Positions 55,702 to 64,000 of a DNA stretch of 64,000 nucleotides are shown one piece after another. Origin of the DNA: Selenomonas sp. AE3005 (GTDB lineage: Bacteria; Bacillota; Negativicutes; Selenomonadales; Selenomonadaceae). The stretch's first letter is position 1; each line of letters begins with the position of its first letter. The position numbers and the translations under genes were made by a program. Location of the stretch: contig NZ_JMME01000012.1 of NCBI RefSeq assembly GCF_000686945.1, positions 62,001 through 126,000 on the forward strand, given 5' to 3'. The notes below the pieces were generated by a model. It was not told the DNA's origin and searched no databases. It saw only the letters and a list, made by a program, of their open reading frames with translations.

Positions 55702-56079
55702 ATGCCTACTATTAACCAGTTAGTTCGTAAGAGCAGAAAGAGCATGCAGGAGAAGTCCAAAGCACCAGCACTTAAGAATTGCCCGCAGAAACGTGGCGTT
55801 TGCACGCGTGTTTACACGTCTACGCCGAAAAAGCCGAACTCGGCTCTGCGTAAGGTAGCTCGTGTTCGTTTGACGAATAGCATCGAAGTTACCGCATATA
55901 TTCCGGGCATTGGTCATAATCTTCAGGAGCATAGTGTTGTTCTGATCCGTGGCGGTCGTGTTAAGGATCTGCCGGGTGTTCGTTACCACATCATTCGTGG
56001 TTCTCTCGATACTGCCGGTGTGCAGGATCGTGCTCAGGGCCGTTCGAAGTACGGTGCGAAACGCGCTAAGAAGAAATAA
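55702..56079 (+). CDS. rpsL: 30S ribosomal protein S12
   Basis: 125 residues; decoding-centre protein. [19 protein letters not shown] holds the streptomycin-site lysine. Asp89 in [13 protein letters not shown] is the residue methylthiolated by RimO, whose gene is at 7160. AAGGAGG precedes ATG 55702. Confidence 0.99.
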   Translation: MPTINQLVRKSRKSMQEKSKAPALKNCPQKRGVCTRVYTSTPKKPNSALRKVARVRLTNSIEVTAYIPGIGHNLQEHSVVLIRGGRVKDLPGVRYHIIRGSLDTAGVQDRAQGRSKYGAKRAKKK

Positions 56080-56108
56080 TACAGCTTCGCAAATGAAGAC
56101 TATGATAA

Positions 56109-56591
<483 letters not shown>

Positions 56592-56623
56592 TCTTTTCTA
56601 TTATATAAGGAGCGATATTAAAA

Positions 56624-58702
56624 GTGGCAAGAGAGTATTCCCTTGAAAAAACTCGTAATATCGGTATCATGGCTCACATCGATGCCGGTAAGACGACTAC
56701 TACTGAGCGTATCCTCTTCTACACCGGTGTAAATCACAAGATCGGTGAAGTTCACGACGGTGCTGCTACCATGGACTGGATGGTTCAGGAGCAGGAACGC
56801 GGCATTACGATTACGTCTGCTGCTACCACCTGTCATTGGAAAGACCATCGTATCAACATCATTGATACTCCGGGTCACGTGGACTTTACGGTAGAAGTTG
56901 AACGTTCCCTGCGCGTGCTCGATGGTACCGTAGCAGTTCTGACTGCCCGCGGCGGCGTTGAGCCTCAGACTGAAACCGTATGGCGTCAGGCTGAGAAGTA
57001 CAATGTTCCTCGTATGGCTTATGTCAACAAGATGGACATCACGGGCGCAGATTTCTACAATGTTATCAACATGATGCATGAACGTCTCCAGGCCAACGCT
57101 GTAGCTATTCAGCTGCCGATCGGTGCTGAAGATACGTTCGCCGGCATCATCGACCTCGTTAAGAACGAAGCCATCGTTTATGAAGACGACCTCGGCAAAG
57201 TTGCTGACGAAGTTGAAATTCCTGATGACATGAAGGAAAAAGCTGAAGAGTACCGCGAAAAGTTGCTCGAAGCTCTTTCCGAACTCGATGACGAATTCAT
57301 GGAGAAATACCTCGGTGGCGAAGATATCTCTGAAGAAGATATCAAGAAAGTAATCCGTAAGGGCACTGTTGAGTGTAAACTCGTTCCGGTAACCTGCGGT
57401 ACTTCCTATCGCAACAAGGGCGTTCAGCCCCTGCTCGATGCCATCGTTGATTATATGCCGGCTCCGGTTGACATTCCGCCCATCAAGGGCATCAACCCGG
57501 ATTCCGGTGAAGAAGACCATCGTCCGTCCAGCGACTCTGAGCCGTTCTCGGCCCTGGCCTTCAAGATCATGACCGACCCCTATGTTGGTAAGCTGGCATT
57601 CTTCCGCGTTTACTCCGGTGTGCTCGATGCTGGTTCCTACGTGTTCAACTCCACGAAGGGCAAGAAAGAGCGTATCGGCCGTATCCTGCAGATGCACGCT
57701 AACAACCGTAAGGAAATCGAAAAGGTTTACAGCGGTGACATCGCTGCTGCAGTTGGTCTGAAAGATACCACGACTGGTGACACGCTGTGCGATGAAGCAC
57801 ATCCCATTATCCTCGAATCCATGGAATTCCCGGATCCCGTTATCTCCGTTGCTGTTGAACCGGCTACGAAGAACGACCAGGAAAAGATGGGCGTAGCTCT
57901 CCAGAAACTGGCTGAAGAAGATCCGACTTTCCGTGTACGTACCGACCAGGAAACTGGCCAGTGCATCATCTCCGGTATGGGTGAGCTTCACCTCCAGATT
58001 ATCGTTGACCGTATGCTCCGCGAATTCAAAGTGGACTGCAAGGTTGGCGAACCGCAGGTTGCTTATCGTGAAACGATCCGCAAGACTGTTAAGTCCGAAG
58101 GTAAGTTCGTTCGTCAGTCCGGTGGTCACGGTCAGTATGGTCATTGCTGGCTTGAACTCATTCCGCAGGAACCGGGTGAAGGCTTCAGCTTTGAAAATAA
58201 AGTTGTCGGTGGTGCAATTCCGAAGGAATTCATCAACCCGATCGAAGCCGGCGTAAAGCAGGCTATGGAAACTGGTGTTGTTGCCGGTTATCCGATGGTG
58301 GACATCAAAGCTATCGTTTACGATGGTTCGTTCCACGAAGTTGACTCCTCTGAAGCAGCGTTCAAGGTTGCCGGTTCCATGGCATTCAAGAGCGGTGCAG
58401 AGAAGGCAAATCCGGTTCTGCTTGAACCGTATGTTAAGGTCGAAGTCGTCGTTCCTGAAGAATACATGGGCGATGTCATCGGCGACCTGAACTCCCGTCG
58501 CGGCCGTATCGATGGTATGGAAGCACGCAACGGTGCTCAGGTAATCAACGGGTTCGTGCCCCTTTCCGAAATGTTCGGTTACTCCACGGATCTCCGTTCC
58601 AAAACTCAGGGCCGAGGGAACTACAGCATGGAAGTTGCTTTCTATGACGAAGTTCCTAAGAATATAGCCGAAAAGGTTATTGCTAAAAACAAAGGCGAAT
58701 AA
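56624..58702 (+). CDS. fusA: Elongation factor G
   Basis: Translocase GTPase of 692 residues. G1 [16 protein letters not shown]3 DTPGHVDFT and G4 NKMD are present, as are domain IV and V blocks ([18 protein letters not shown]). GTG start after AAGGAGCG. The long open antisense frame over this gene is a codon-usage shadow. Confidence 0.99.
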   Translation: MAREYSLEKTRNIGIMAHIDAGKTTTTERILFYTGVNHKIGEVHDGAATMDWMVQEQERGITITSAATTCHWKDHRINIIDTPGHVDFTVEVERSLRVLDGTVAVLTARGGVEPQTETVWRQAEKYNVPRMAYVNKMDITGADFYNVINMMHERLQANAVAIQLPIGAEDTFAGIIDLVKNEAIVYEDDLGKVADEVEIPDDMKEKAEEYREKLLEALSELDDEFMEKYLGGEDISEEDIKKVIRKGTVECKLVPVTCGTSYRNKGVQPLLDAIVDYMPAPVDIPPIKGINPDSGEEDHRPSSDSEPFSALAFKIMTDPYVGKLAFFRVYSGVLDAGSYVFNSTKGKKERIGRILQMHANNRKEIEKVYSGDIAAAVGLKDTTTGDTLCDEAHPIILESMEFPDPVISVAVEPATKNDQEKMGVALQKLAEEDPTFRVRTDQETGQCIISGMGELHLQIIVDRMLREFKVDCKVGEPQVAYRETIRKTVKSEGKFVRQSGGHGQYGHCWLELIPQEPGEGFSFENKVVGGAIPKEFINPIEAGVKQAMETGVVAGYPMVDIKAIVYDGSFHEVDSSEAAFKVAGSMAFKSGAEKANPVLLEPYVKVEVVVPEEYMGDVIGDLNSRRGRIDGMEARNGAQVINGFVPLSEMFGYSTDLRSKTQGRGNYSMEVAFYDEVPKNIAEKVIAKNKGE

Positions 58703-58719
58703 GGGAGGAAAAAACACAA

Positions 58720-59907
58720 ATGGCTAAAGAAAAGTTTGAGAGAACTAAACCGCATGTAAACATCGGCACCATTGGTCACGTTGACCATGGCAAGACGACG
58801 CTGACGGCTGCAATCACGAAGTGCCTGTCCGAAAAGGGTATGGCTAAATTCGAAGATTACGCTGATATCGATAAGGCTCCGGAAGAGCGTGAACGCGGTA
58901 TCACCATCAACACGGCACACGTTGAGTATGAGACTGAAAAACGTCACTATGCACACGTTGACTGCCCGGGCCATGCTGACTATGTAAAGAACATGATCAC
59001 TGGCGCTGCTCAGATGGATGGTGCTATCCTGGTTGTTTCCGCAGCTGATGGTCCTATGCCGCAGACTCGTGAGCACATCCTGCTCGCTCGTCAGGTAGGC
59101 GTTCCTGCAATCGTTGTTTTCCTGAACAAGGTTGACCAGGTTGATGACCCTGAACTGCTCGAACTGGTTGAAATGGAAGTTCGCGAGCTGCTCTCCAGCT
59201 ACGAATTCCCTGGCGATGACATCCCTGTTATTGCTGGTTCCGCTCTGAAGGCTCTGGAAGATGATGCTGACATGAAGGCTAAGATCTATGAGCTGATGGA
59301 TGCTGTTGATGAATACATCCCGACTCCGACTCGTGACACGGATAAGCCGTTCCTGATGCCGGTCGAAGACGTGTTCACCATCACTGGTCGTGGTACTGTT
59401 GCTACTGGCCGTGTAGAACGTGGCGAACTCAAGCTGAACGACACTGTTGAAATCGTTGGTCTCCAGGATGAACCGAAATCCACGGTTGTAACTGGTATCG
59501 AAATGTTCCGCAAGATGCTCGACAGCGCTGTTGCTGGTGATAACATCGGTGCTCTGCTCCGTGGTATCGACCGTAAGGAAATCGAACGCGGTCAGGTTCT
59601 GGCTAAGCCGGGTTCCATCAACCCGCACACGAAGTTCAAAGGTCAGGTTTACGTTCTGACTAAGGAAGAAGGCGGCCGTCATACTCCGTTCTTCACGAAC
59701 TATCGTCCCCAGTTCTACTTCCGTACGACTGACGTTACGGGCGTAGTTACCCTGCCGGCTGGCACGGAAATGGTTATGCCTGGCGATAACATCGAGATGG
59801 ATGTTGAACTCATCACTCCGATCGCTATCGAAAAAGGTCTGCGTTTCGCTATCCGTGAAGGTGGCCACACTGTTGGTGCAGGCCGCGTAACGGATGTTGA
59901 AGCCTAA
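58720..59907 (+). CDS. tuf: Elongation factor Tu
   Basis: Delivers aminoacyl-tRNA to the ribosome. 395 residues with [34 protein letters not shown] and NKVD. GGGAGG precedes the ATG, 17 bp after fusA. A long hairpin follows. Confidence 0.99.
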   Translation: MAKEKFERTKPHVNIGTIGHVDHGKTTLTAAITKCLSEKGMAKFEDYADIDKAPEERERGITINTAHVEYETEKRHYAHVDCPGHADYVKNMITGAAQMDGAILVVSAADGPMPQTREHILLARQVGVPAIVVFLNKVDQVDDPELLELVEMEVRELLSSYEFPGDDIPVIAGSALKALEDDADMKAKIYELMDAVDEYIPTPTRDTDKPFLMPVEDVFTITGRGTVATGRVERGELKLNDTVEIVGLQDEPKSTVVTGIEMFRKMLDSAVAGDNIGALLRGIDRKEIERGQVLAKPGSINPHTKFKGQVYVLTKEEGGRHTPFFTNYRPQFYFRTTDVTGVVTLPAGTEMVMPGDNIEMDVELITPIAIEKGLRFAIREGGHTVGAGRVTDVEA

Positions 59908-59917
59908 TTTCAGTTAA

Positions 59918-59966
59918 TTAACCCATGATAAGAGCGGCGCCCGCGCCGCTCTTATTTAAGGGTTAA
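59918..59966 (+). other. Long hairpin between tuf and rpsJ
   Basis: ATAAGAGCGGCGC / GCGCCGCTCTTAT is extended by TTAACCC (59918-59924) with GGGTTAA (59960-59966). There is no T-run after it, so it may be a partial terminator, an mRNA processing site or a 3' end stabiliser separating tuf from the S10 genes. Confidence 0.7.
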
Positions 59967-60080
59967 AATAATATGGTACCCCCCAACGCGATGACGTGGC
60001 AGATGGCTCGGCAGCGTCCGAGGGAACTGTTACGGAGAAATGTTTGGGCCAAGAGTCCGGACGATAAGGAGGAAAACAAA
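59967..60080 (+). promoter_or_regulatory. Candidate S10-operon leader
   Basis: The 114 bases before rpsJ include TAATAT (59968-59973) and a stem CGTCCG (60015-60020) with CGGACG (60058-60063) ending just ahead of the rpsJ ribosome-binding site. This is where ribosomal-protein feedback (L4 in some bacteria) acts on S10 operons, but I cannot match a specific leader motif. Confidence 0.4.
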
Positions 60081-60392
60081 TTGTCTAAGAACCAAAAGAT
60101 TAGAATCCGTTTGAAGGCTTATGATCACAAAGCCCTCGATCAGAGCGCAGTAAAGATTGTGGATACTGCAAAGAAGACTGGTGCTATGGTTTCCGGTCCG
60201 ATTCCACTCCCGACGGAGAAGAATATCTACACGATTTTGCGTTCCCCGCATGTCAATAAGGATTCCCGCGAGCAGTTCGAAATGAGAACTCATAAGCGTC
60301 TTATCGACATCCTGCAGCCGACTAACAAGACGGTAGATGCGCTGATGCGTCTCGACCTTCCGGCTGGTGTAGACATCGAAATCAAATTATAA
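60081..60392 (+). CDS. rpsJ: 30S ribosomal protein S10
   Basis: 103 residues, [21 protein letters not shown] through [16 protein letters not shown] 60081 lies eight bases after AAGGAGG. The frame is open further upstream, but that part is the leader, not S10. Confidence 0.98.
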   Translation: MSKNQKIRIRLKAYDHKALDQSAVKIVDTAKKTGAMVSGPIPLPTEKNIYTILRSPHVNKDSREQFEMRTHKRLIDILQPTNKTVDALMRLDLPAGVDIEIKL

Positions 60393-60410
60393 TCCGAGGA
60401 GGTGGAATGA

Positions 60411-61055
60411 ATGTCTAAAGCAATCTTAGGTAGAAAACTGGGCATGACCCAGATCTTCACGGAAGAGGGCAAGGTTGTTCCCGTTACTGTTGTAGAATCT
60501 GGCAACAATATCGTTATCCAGAACAAGACGGTTGAAAATGACGGTTACAATGCTGTTCAGCTTGGCTTCGGTGAAGTTAAAGAACATAAAGTAAACAAAC
60601 CAATGAAGGGCCATTTCGACAAGGCCGGTGTTAAGCCGGTTAAGTTTATCCGCGAAATGCGTCTTCAGGATCCTTCTGAATACAAAGTCGGTGATTCCAT
60701 CGGCGTTGACATATTTAGCGAAGGTGAGTTAGTCGATGTTACTGGTACTTCCAAGGGTAAAGGTTTTGCCGGCGGTATCAAACGTCACAACTTTGCTCGT
60801 GGTCCTATGGGACATGGTTCCAAATCTCATCGTGAGCCGGGTTCCACTGGTGCGATGATTTCCGGTCCTGGTGGACGCGTGCTGAAAGGCAAGAAACTGC
60901 CTGGCCGCATGGGTGGCGAACGCGTTACGGTTCAGCGCCTCACGGTTGTCCGTGTAGATGCAGACCGCAACCTGATCCTCATCAAGGGCGCTATTCCGGG
61001 CCCGAAGAAGAGCTTCGTTGTGATTAAGAACACCGTTAAACCGGGCAAAAACTAA
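60411..61055 (+). CDS. rplC: 50S ribosomal protein L3
   Basis: 214 residues; [16 protein letters not shown] and the peptidyl-transferase-proximal loop [14 protein letters not shown] are visible. GAGGAGG precedes the ATG. Confidence 0.99.
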   Translation: MSKAILGRKLGMTQIFTEEGKVVPVTVVESGNNIVIQNKTVENDGYNAVQLGFGEVKEHKVNKPMKGHFDKAGVKPVKFIREMRLQDPSEYKVGDSIGVDIFSEGELVDVTGTSKGKGFAGGIKRHNFARGPMGHGSKSHREPGSTGAMISGPGGRVLKGKKLPGRMGGERVTVQRLTVVRVDADRNLILIKGAIPGPKKSFVVIKNTVKPGKN

Positions 61056-61078
61056 TTGGAAGGAGGAAAACCTAAATT

Positions 61079-61702
61079 ATGGCTACAGTAGCAGTTTATG
61101 ACATCACCAACAAGCAGGTTGGCGATATCGAATTGAATGACAGCATCTTCGGCGTAGAGATGAACGCAGGTCTTCTCCATCAGGCCGTTGTAATGCAGCT
61201 TGCAGCACAGCGTCTTGGTACGCATGCAACAAAGACGAGAAGCTTCGTCCGCGGTGGCGGTCGTAAGCCTTGGAAGCAGAAGGGCACCGGTCGTGCTCGT
61301 GCTGGTTCCACGCGCAGCCCACTGTGGGTAGGCGGCGGTACGGTATTTGGTCCGCATCCGCGCAAGTATGCTTTCAGCATGCCCCGCAAGCAGCGCCGTC
61401 TCGCTATCAAGTGCGCACTTTCCGATAAAGTAAAGAACGGCGAACTGGTAGTTCTCGACAGCCTCGATTTCGATGCTCCGAAAACCAAGCAGGTCGTTAA
61501 GATGATGAGCGATTTCGCAGTAGAGAAGAAAGCTCTTCTCATCACTGCTGATGAAGCTCTCAATGTGGAGAAATCCGCACGCAACATTCCGGGTGTGAAG
61601 GCAATCAACACGATGGGCCTCAATGTTCATGACATCATGAACCACGACAAGCTCTTCATCACGAAGGATGCCGTAACCCGTATCGAGGAGGTATTTGCAT
61701 AA
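61079..61702 (+). CDS. rplD: 50S ribosomal protein L4
   Basis: 207 residues; the exit-tunnel extension [19 protein letters not shown] is intact. Its stop overlaps the rplW start (TAATG), coupling the two. L4 is the classical autogenous regulator of this operon in enterobacteria. Confidence 0.99.
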   Translation: MATVAVYDITNKQVGDIELNDSIFGVEMNAGLLHQAVVMQLAAQRLGTHATKTRSFVRGGGRKPWKQKGTGRARAGSTRSPLWVGGGTVFGPHPRKYAFSMPRKQRRLAIKCALSDKVKNGELVVLDSLDFDAPKTKQVVKMMSDFAVEKKALLITADEALNVEKSARNIPGVKAINTMGLNVHDIMNHDKLFITKDAVTRIEEVFA

Positions 61703-61983
61703 TGGAAGCACGTGATATCCTGATCCGTCCGCTGATTACGGAAAGAACGACTCAGCTCATGGCTGAAGGCAAATACGTCTTCGTTGTTGCAAAAGCAGCT
61801 AACAAGATTGAAATTGCTAAAGCAGTTGCTGAAATCTTCAATGTAAAAGTTGAAAAGGTCAATACGGTTAACGTACTTGGCAAAACGAAGCGCATGGGCC
61901 GCAACGTTGGCAAGCGCGCTGATTATAAGAAAGCTATCGTTAAACTCGCCGCTGGCAACAGCATTGAGCTTTTCGAAGCGTAA
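61702..61983 (+). CDS. rplW: 50S ribosomal protein L23
   Basis: 93 residues; exit-site protein that docks trigger factor and [18 protein letters not shown] and [15 protein letters not shown] mark the family. Confidence 0.99.
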   Translation: MEARDILIRPLITERTTQLMAEGKYVFVVAKAANKIEIAKAVAEIFNVKVEKVNTVNVLGKTKRMGRNVGKRADYKKAIVKLAAGNSIELFEA

Positions 61984-62006
61984 ACCCTTGCAAGGAGGAA
62001 AATTAA

Positions 62007-62834
62007 GTGGCAGTAAAGAGTTTTAAACCTTACTCTGCAGGTCGCCGTTTCATGACCGTCGCTTCTTTCGACGAAATCACGGCTGATAAACCTGAAAAAT
62101 CCCTGACTGAGCGCCTGGTGAAAAAAGGCGGCCGTAACCAGCAGGGCAAGCTGACTGTTCGCCATCAGGGCGGCGGTCACAAGCGTCTGTATCGTGTAAT
62201 CGACTTCAAGCGCAATAAGGATGGCATCCCCGCTCGCGTGGCTACCATCGAATATGACCCGAACCGCAGCGCTCGTATCGCTCTCCTCAATTACGTTGAT
62301 GGTGAAAAGCGCTACATCCTGGCACCGAATGGTCTCAAAGTTGGTGACAAGGTTGTTTCCGGTCCGGATTCCGATATCAAGGTGGGTAACGCTCTTCCGC
62401 TGAAGAACATCCCCGTTGGTACGACTATCCACAACGTTGAGCTGAAAATCGGCAAGGGCGCACAGCTCGTTCGCAGTGCTGGTACGTCCGCACAGCTCAT
62501 GGCTAAGGAAGGCGATTACGCACTCCTCCGCATGCCGTCTGGCGAACTTCGCAAGGTGCATATCAACTGCCGTGCTACCATCGGCGAAGTTGGTAACCTG
62601 GAGCATGAAAACATTACGATTGGTAAGGCTGGCCGTAACCGTTGGCTGGGCGTTCGTCCGGAGAACCGCGGTACTGCTATGAACCCGAACGACCATCCGC
62701 ATGGTGGTGGTGAAGGCCGCAGCCCTGTTGGCCGCAAGAACCCTGTTACCAAGTGGGGCAAATGCGCTATGGGTGCCAAGACTCGTCGCAAGAAAGCTTC
62801 GGATCGTCTCATCGTCAGAGGCCGTACGAAATAA
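62007..62834 (+). CDS. rplB: 50S ribosomal protein L2
   Basis: 275 residues; [13 protein letters not shown] at the start and the conserved [18 protein letters not shown] loop needed for peptidyl transfer. GTG start after AAGGAGG. Confidence 0.99.
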   Translation: MAVKSFKPYSAGRRFMTVASFDEITADKPEKSLTERLVKKGGRNQQGKLTVRHQGGGHKRLYRVIDFKRNKDGIPARVATIEYDPNRSARIALLNYVDGEKRYILAPNGLKVGDKVVSGPDSDIKVGNALPLKNIPVGTTIHNVELKIGKGAQLVRSAGTSAQLMAKEGDYALLRMPSGELRKVHINCRATIGEVGNLEHENITIGKAGRNRWLGVRPENRGTAMNPNDHPHGGGEGRSPVGRKNPVTKWGKCAMGAKTRRKKASDRLIVRGRTK

Positions 62835-62886
62835 GTATAGAATTAGGCAGGCAGCATAACGCCGCCTGACGGAAGGAGGAGACACT

Positions 62887-63168
62887 TTGTCAAGATCTAT
62901 TAAAAAGGGACCTTTCGTTGCAGAAAGCCTCATGAAGAAAATCACGGCTCTCAACGAAGCTAACGATAAAAAAGTAGTAAAGACCTGGTCTAGAAGCTCC
63001 ACGATTTTCCCGGACTTCGTAGGTCATACGATTGCTGTTCATGATGGCCGCAAGCATGTTCCCGTTTATGTAACGGAAGACATGGTTGGTCATAAACTCG
63101 GTGAGTTCGCTCCCACCCGTACCTTCAAAGGTCATGCTGGTGAAGAGCGCAAGACCGGACTCAAGTAA
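62887..63168 (+). CDS. rpsS: 30S ribosomal protein S19
   Basis: 93 residues; [41 protein letters not shown] start after GGAAGGAGG. A small GC-rich hairpin (62845-62852 with 62861-62867) lies in the gap after rplB. Confidence 0.98.
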   Translation: MSRSIKKGPFVAESLMKKITALNEANDKKVVKTWSRSSTIFPDFVGHTIAVHDGRKHVPVYVTEDMVGHKLGEFAPTRTFKGHAGEERKTGLK

Positions 63169-63189
63169 TTTTGCGAAAGGAGAATCCTT

Positions 63190-63525
63190 GTGGAATCTAA
63201 AGCAGTAGCTAAGTTCGTTCGCATCACTCCGCGCAAAGTTCGTGTTGTCCTGGATCTCATCCGTGGCAAGAACGTTGCAGAGGCCTTTGCGATTCTGAAA
63301 TTCACGCCGAAAGCTGGCGCTGTAGTAGTAGAAAAAGTTCTGCGTTCTGCTGTAGCAAACGCTGAGAACAATTATGATATGGACGTTGACAAGCTCGTCA
63401 TCAAGACGGCTTTCGCTGATGACGGCCCAACGATGAAACGCATCCATCCGCGTTCCCGTGGGCAGGCCTTCAAGATTTTGAAGCGCACGTCCCATGTAAC
63501 CATCGTCGTAGACGAGAAGAACTAA
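63190..63525 (+). CDS. rplV: 50S ribosomal protein L22
   Basis: 111 residues; [20 protein letters not shown] and the tunnel loop region [19 protein letters not shown] start after AAAGGAG. Confidence 0.99.
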   Translation: MESKAVAKFVRITPRKVRVVLDLIRGKNVAEAFAILKFTPKAGAVVVEKVLRSAVANAENNYDMDVDKLVIKTAFADDGPTMKRIHPRSRGQAFKILKRTSHVTIVVDEKN

Positions 63526-63541
63526 GAAGGAGGGAAACGGA

Positions 63542-64000
63542 TTGGGTCAGAAAGTAAATCCGCATGGTATTCGTCTTGGCATTGTCAAGACTTGGGATGC
63601 TAAGTGGTATGCAGATAAAGATTTTGCAGATAACCTGCATGAAGATATTAAAATCCGCGATTATCTGAAGCAGAGCCTTCAGGCAGCTGGTGTTTCTCGT
63701 GTTGAGACGGAGCGTAGCAAGAACCGCCTCAAAATCACGATTCACACGGCTAAACCGGGTATGGTAATCGGTCGCGGTGGTTCCGGTATCGAACAGATCA
63801 AAGAAGGTCTGAAGAAGTACACGGAAAAGAAGGTTGACATCAATATCGCTGAAATCAAGCAGCCGGATATGGATGCAACTCTCGTTGCTGAAAACATTGC
63901 TCAGCAGCTCGAACGCCGTATTGCTTTCCGCCGTGCTATGAAGCAGGCTGTTGGCCGTACGATGCGTCTTGGCGCCAAGGGTATCAAGGTTGCTCTGAGC
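63542..64000 (+). CDS. rpsC: 30S ribosomal protein S3, 3' end cut by window
   Basis: 153 codons are visible from a TTG start behind [29 protein letters not shown], the KH domain [18 protein letters not shown] and [20 protein letters not shown]. The frame is still open at base 64000; roughly 60-80 residues remain beyond the window. Confidence 0.98.
   Translation, partial: MGQKVNPHGIRLGIVKTWDAKWYADKDFADNLHEDIKIRDYLKQSLQAAGVSRVETERSKNRLKITIHTAKPGMVIGRGGSGIEQIKEGLKKYTEKKVDINIAEIKQPDMDATLVAENIAQQLERRIAFRRAMKQAVGRTMRLGAKGIKVALS

Noticed and set aside
56618-58717. Open antisense frame of 699 codons opposite fusA, and a similar 408-codon frame opposite tuf (58642-59868)
   Set aside because: They mirror strongly biased codon use in highly expressed genes, have no ribosome-binding sites and no protein-like motifs.

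Overview
The window looks like a chromosomal segment of a diderm Firmicute of the class Negativicutes, most likely a motile Selenomonas-type organism. The gene order proA-nadD-yqeK-LCP-rsfS and the T-box ahead of glyQS are Firmicutes-like. An LptA/OstA-like envelope protein (36032-36565) and a periplasmic M48-TPR protease point to an outer membrane, and cheV points to chemotaxis. Base composition is balanced, and TTG and GTG starts with strong Shine-Dalgarno sites are common. The species call is inference from gene content only.

Layout. 1-5900: end of proline synthesis (proA, cut by the window edge), NAD synthesis (nadD), yqeK, an LCP cell-wall ligase, rsfS, a CvfB-like S1 protein and cheV. 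6021-13885: an orphan solute-binding protein, rimO, a DEAD-box helicase, two secreted proteins of unknown role and an M48-TPR protease. 13886-17167: a consensus promoter, a glycine T-box and glyQS. 17827-20729: clpB under a long dyad operator, followed by a candidate structured RNA with its own terminator. 20728-26003: a metal-efflux block with a Zn/Cd-type P1B ATPase, a stand-alone HMA protein, a CsoR repressor under a 45-bp palindrome, and a CopA ATPase whose C-terminal HMA domain carries its own ribosome-binding site and start. 26732-27577: a polysaccharide deacetylase on the minus strand. 27716-34384: a purine operon purC-E-F-M-N-H-D in which purH has only the IMP cyclohydrolase domain. 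34427-47322: AGCS symporter, LptA-like protein, dGTPase, dnaG-rpoD, tRNA-Asn, trmK, a NIF3-family protein, yitT, leuS and an HD-GYP protein lacking its HD histidine. 47382-54079: uvrB and uvrA, separated by a repeat and by bioB on the opposite strand. 54573-64000: a YtqB-like methyltransferase, then the str/S10 ribosomal cluster from an L7Ae-like gene through rpsL, rpsG, fusA, tuf and rpsJ to rpsC, which is cut by the window end.

The most unusual content is a family of three ~610-bp repeats (17170-17781, 26056-26665, 49479-50088), all in plus orientation. They have paired ends, many internal inverted repeats and no convincing protein. One helix keeps its pairing through a compensatory G-C to T-A change between copies. 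Two copies begin directly after an intrinsic terminator. They may be a large structured noncoding RNA family, a non-autonomous mobile element, or both; I cannot match them to a named family.
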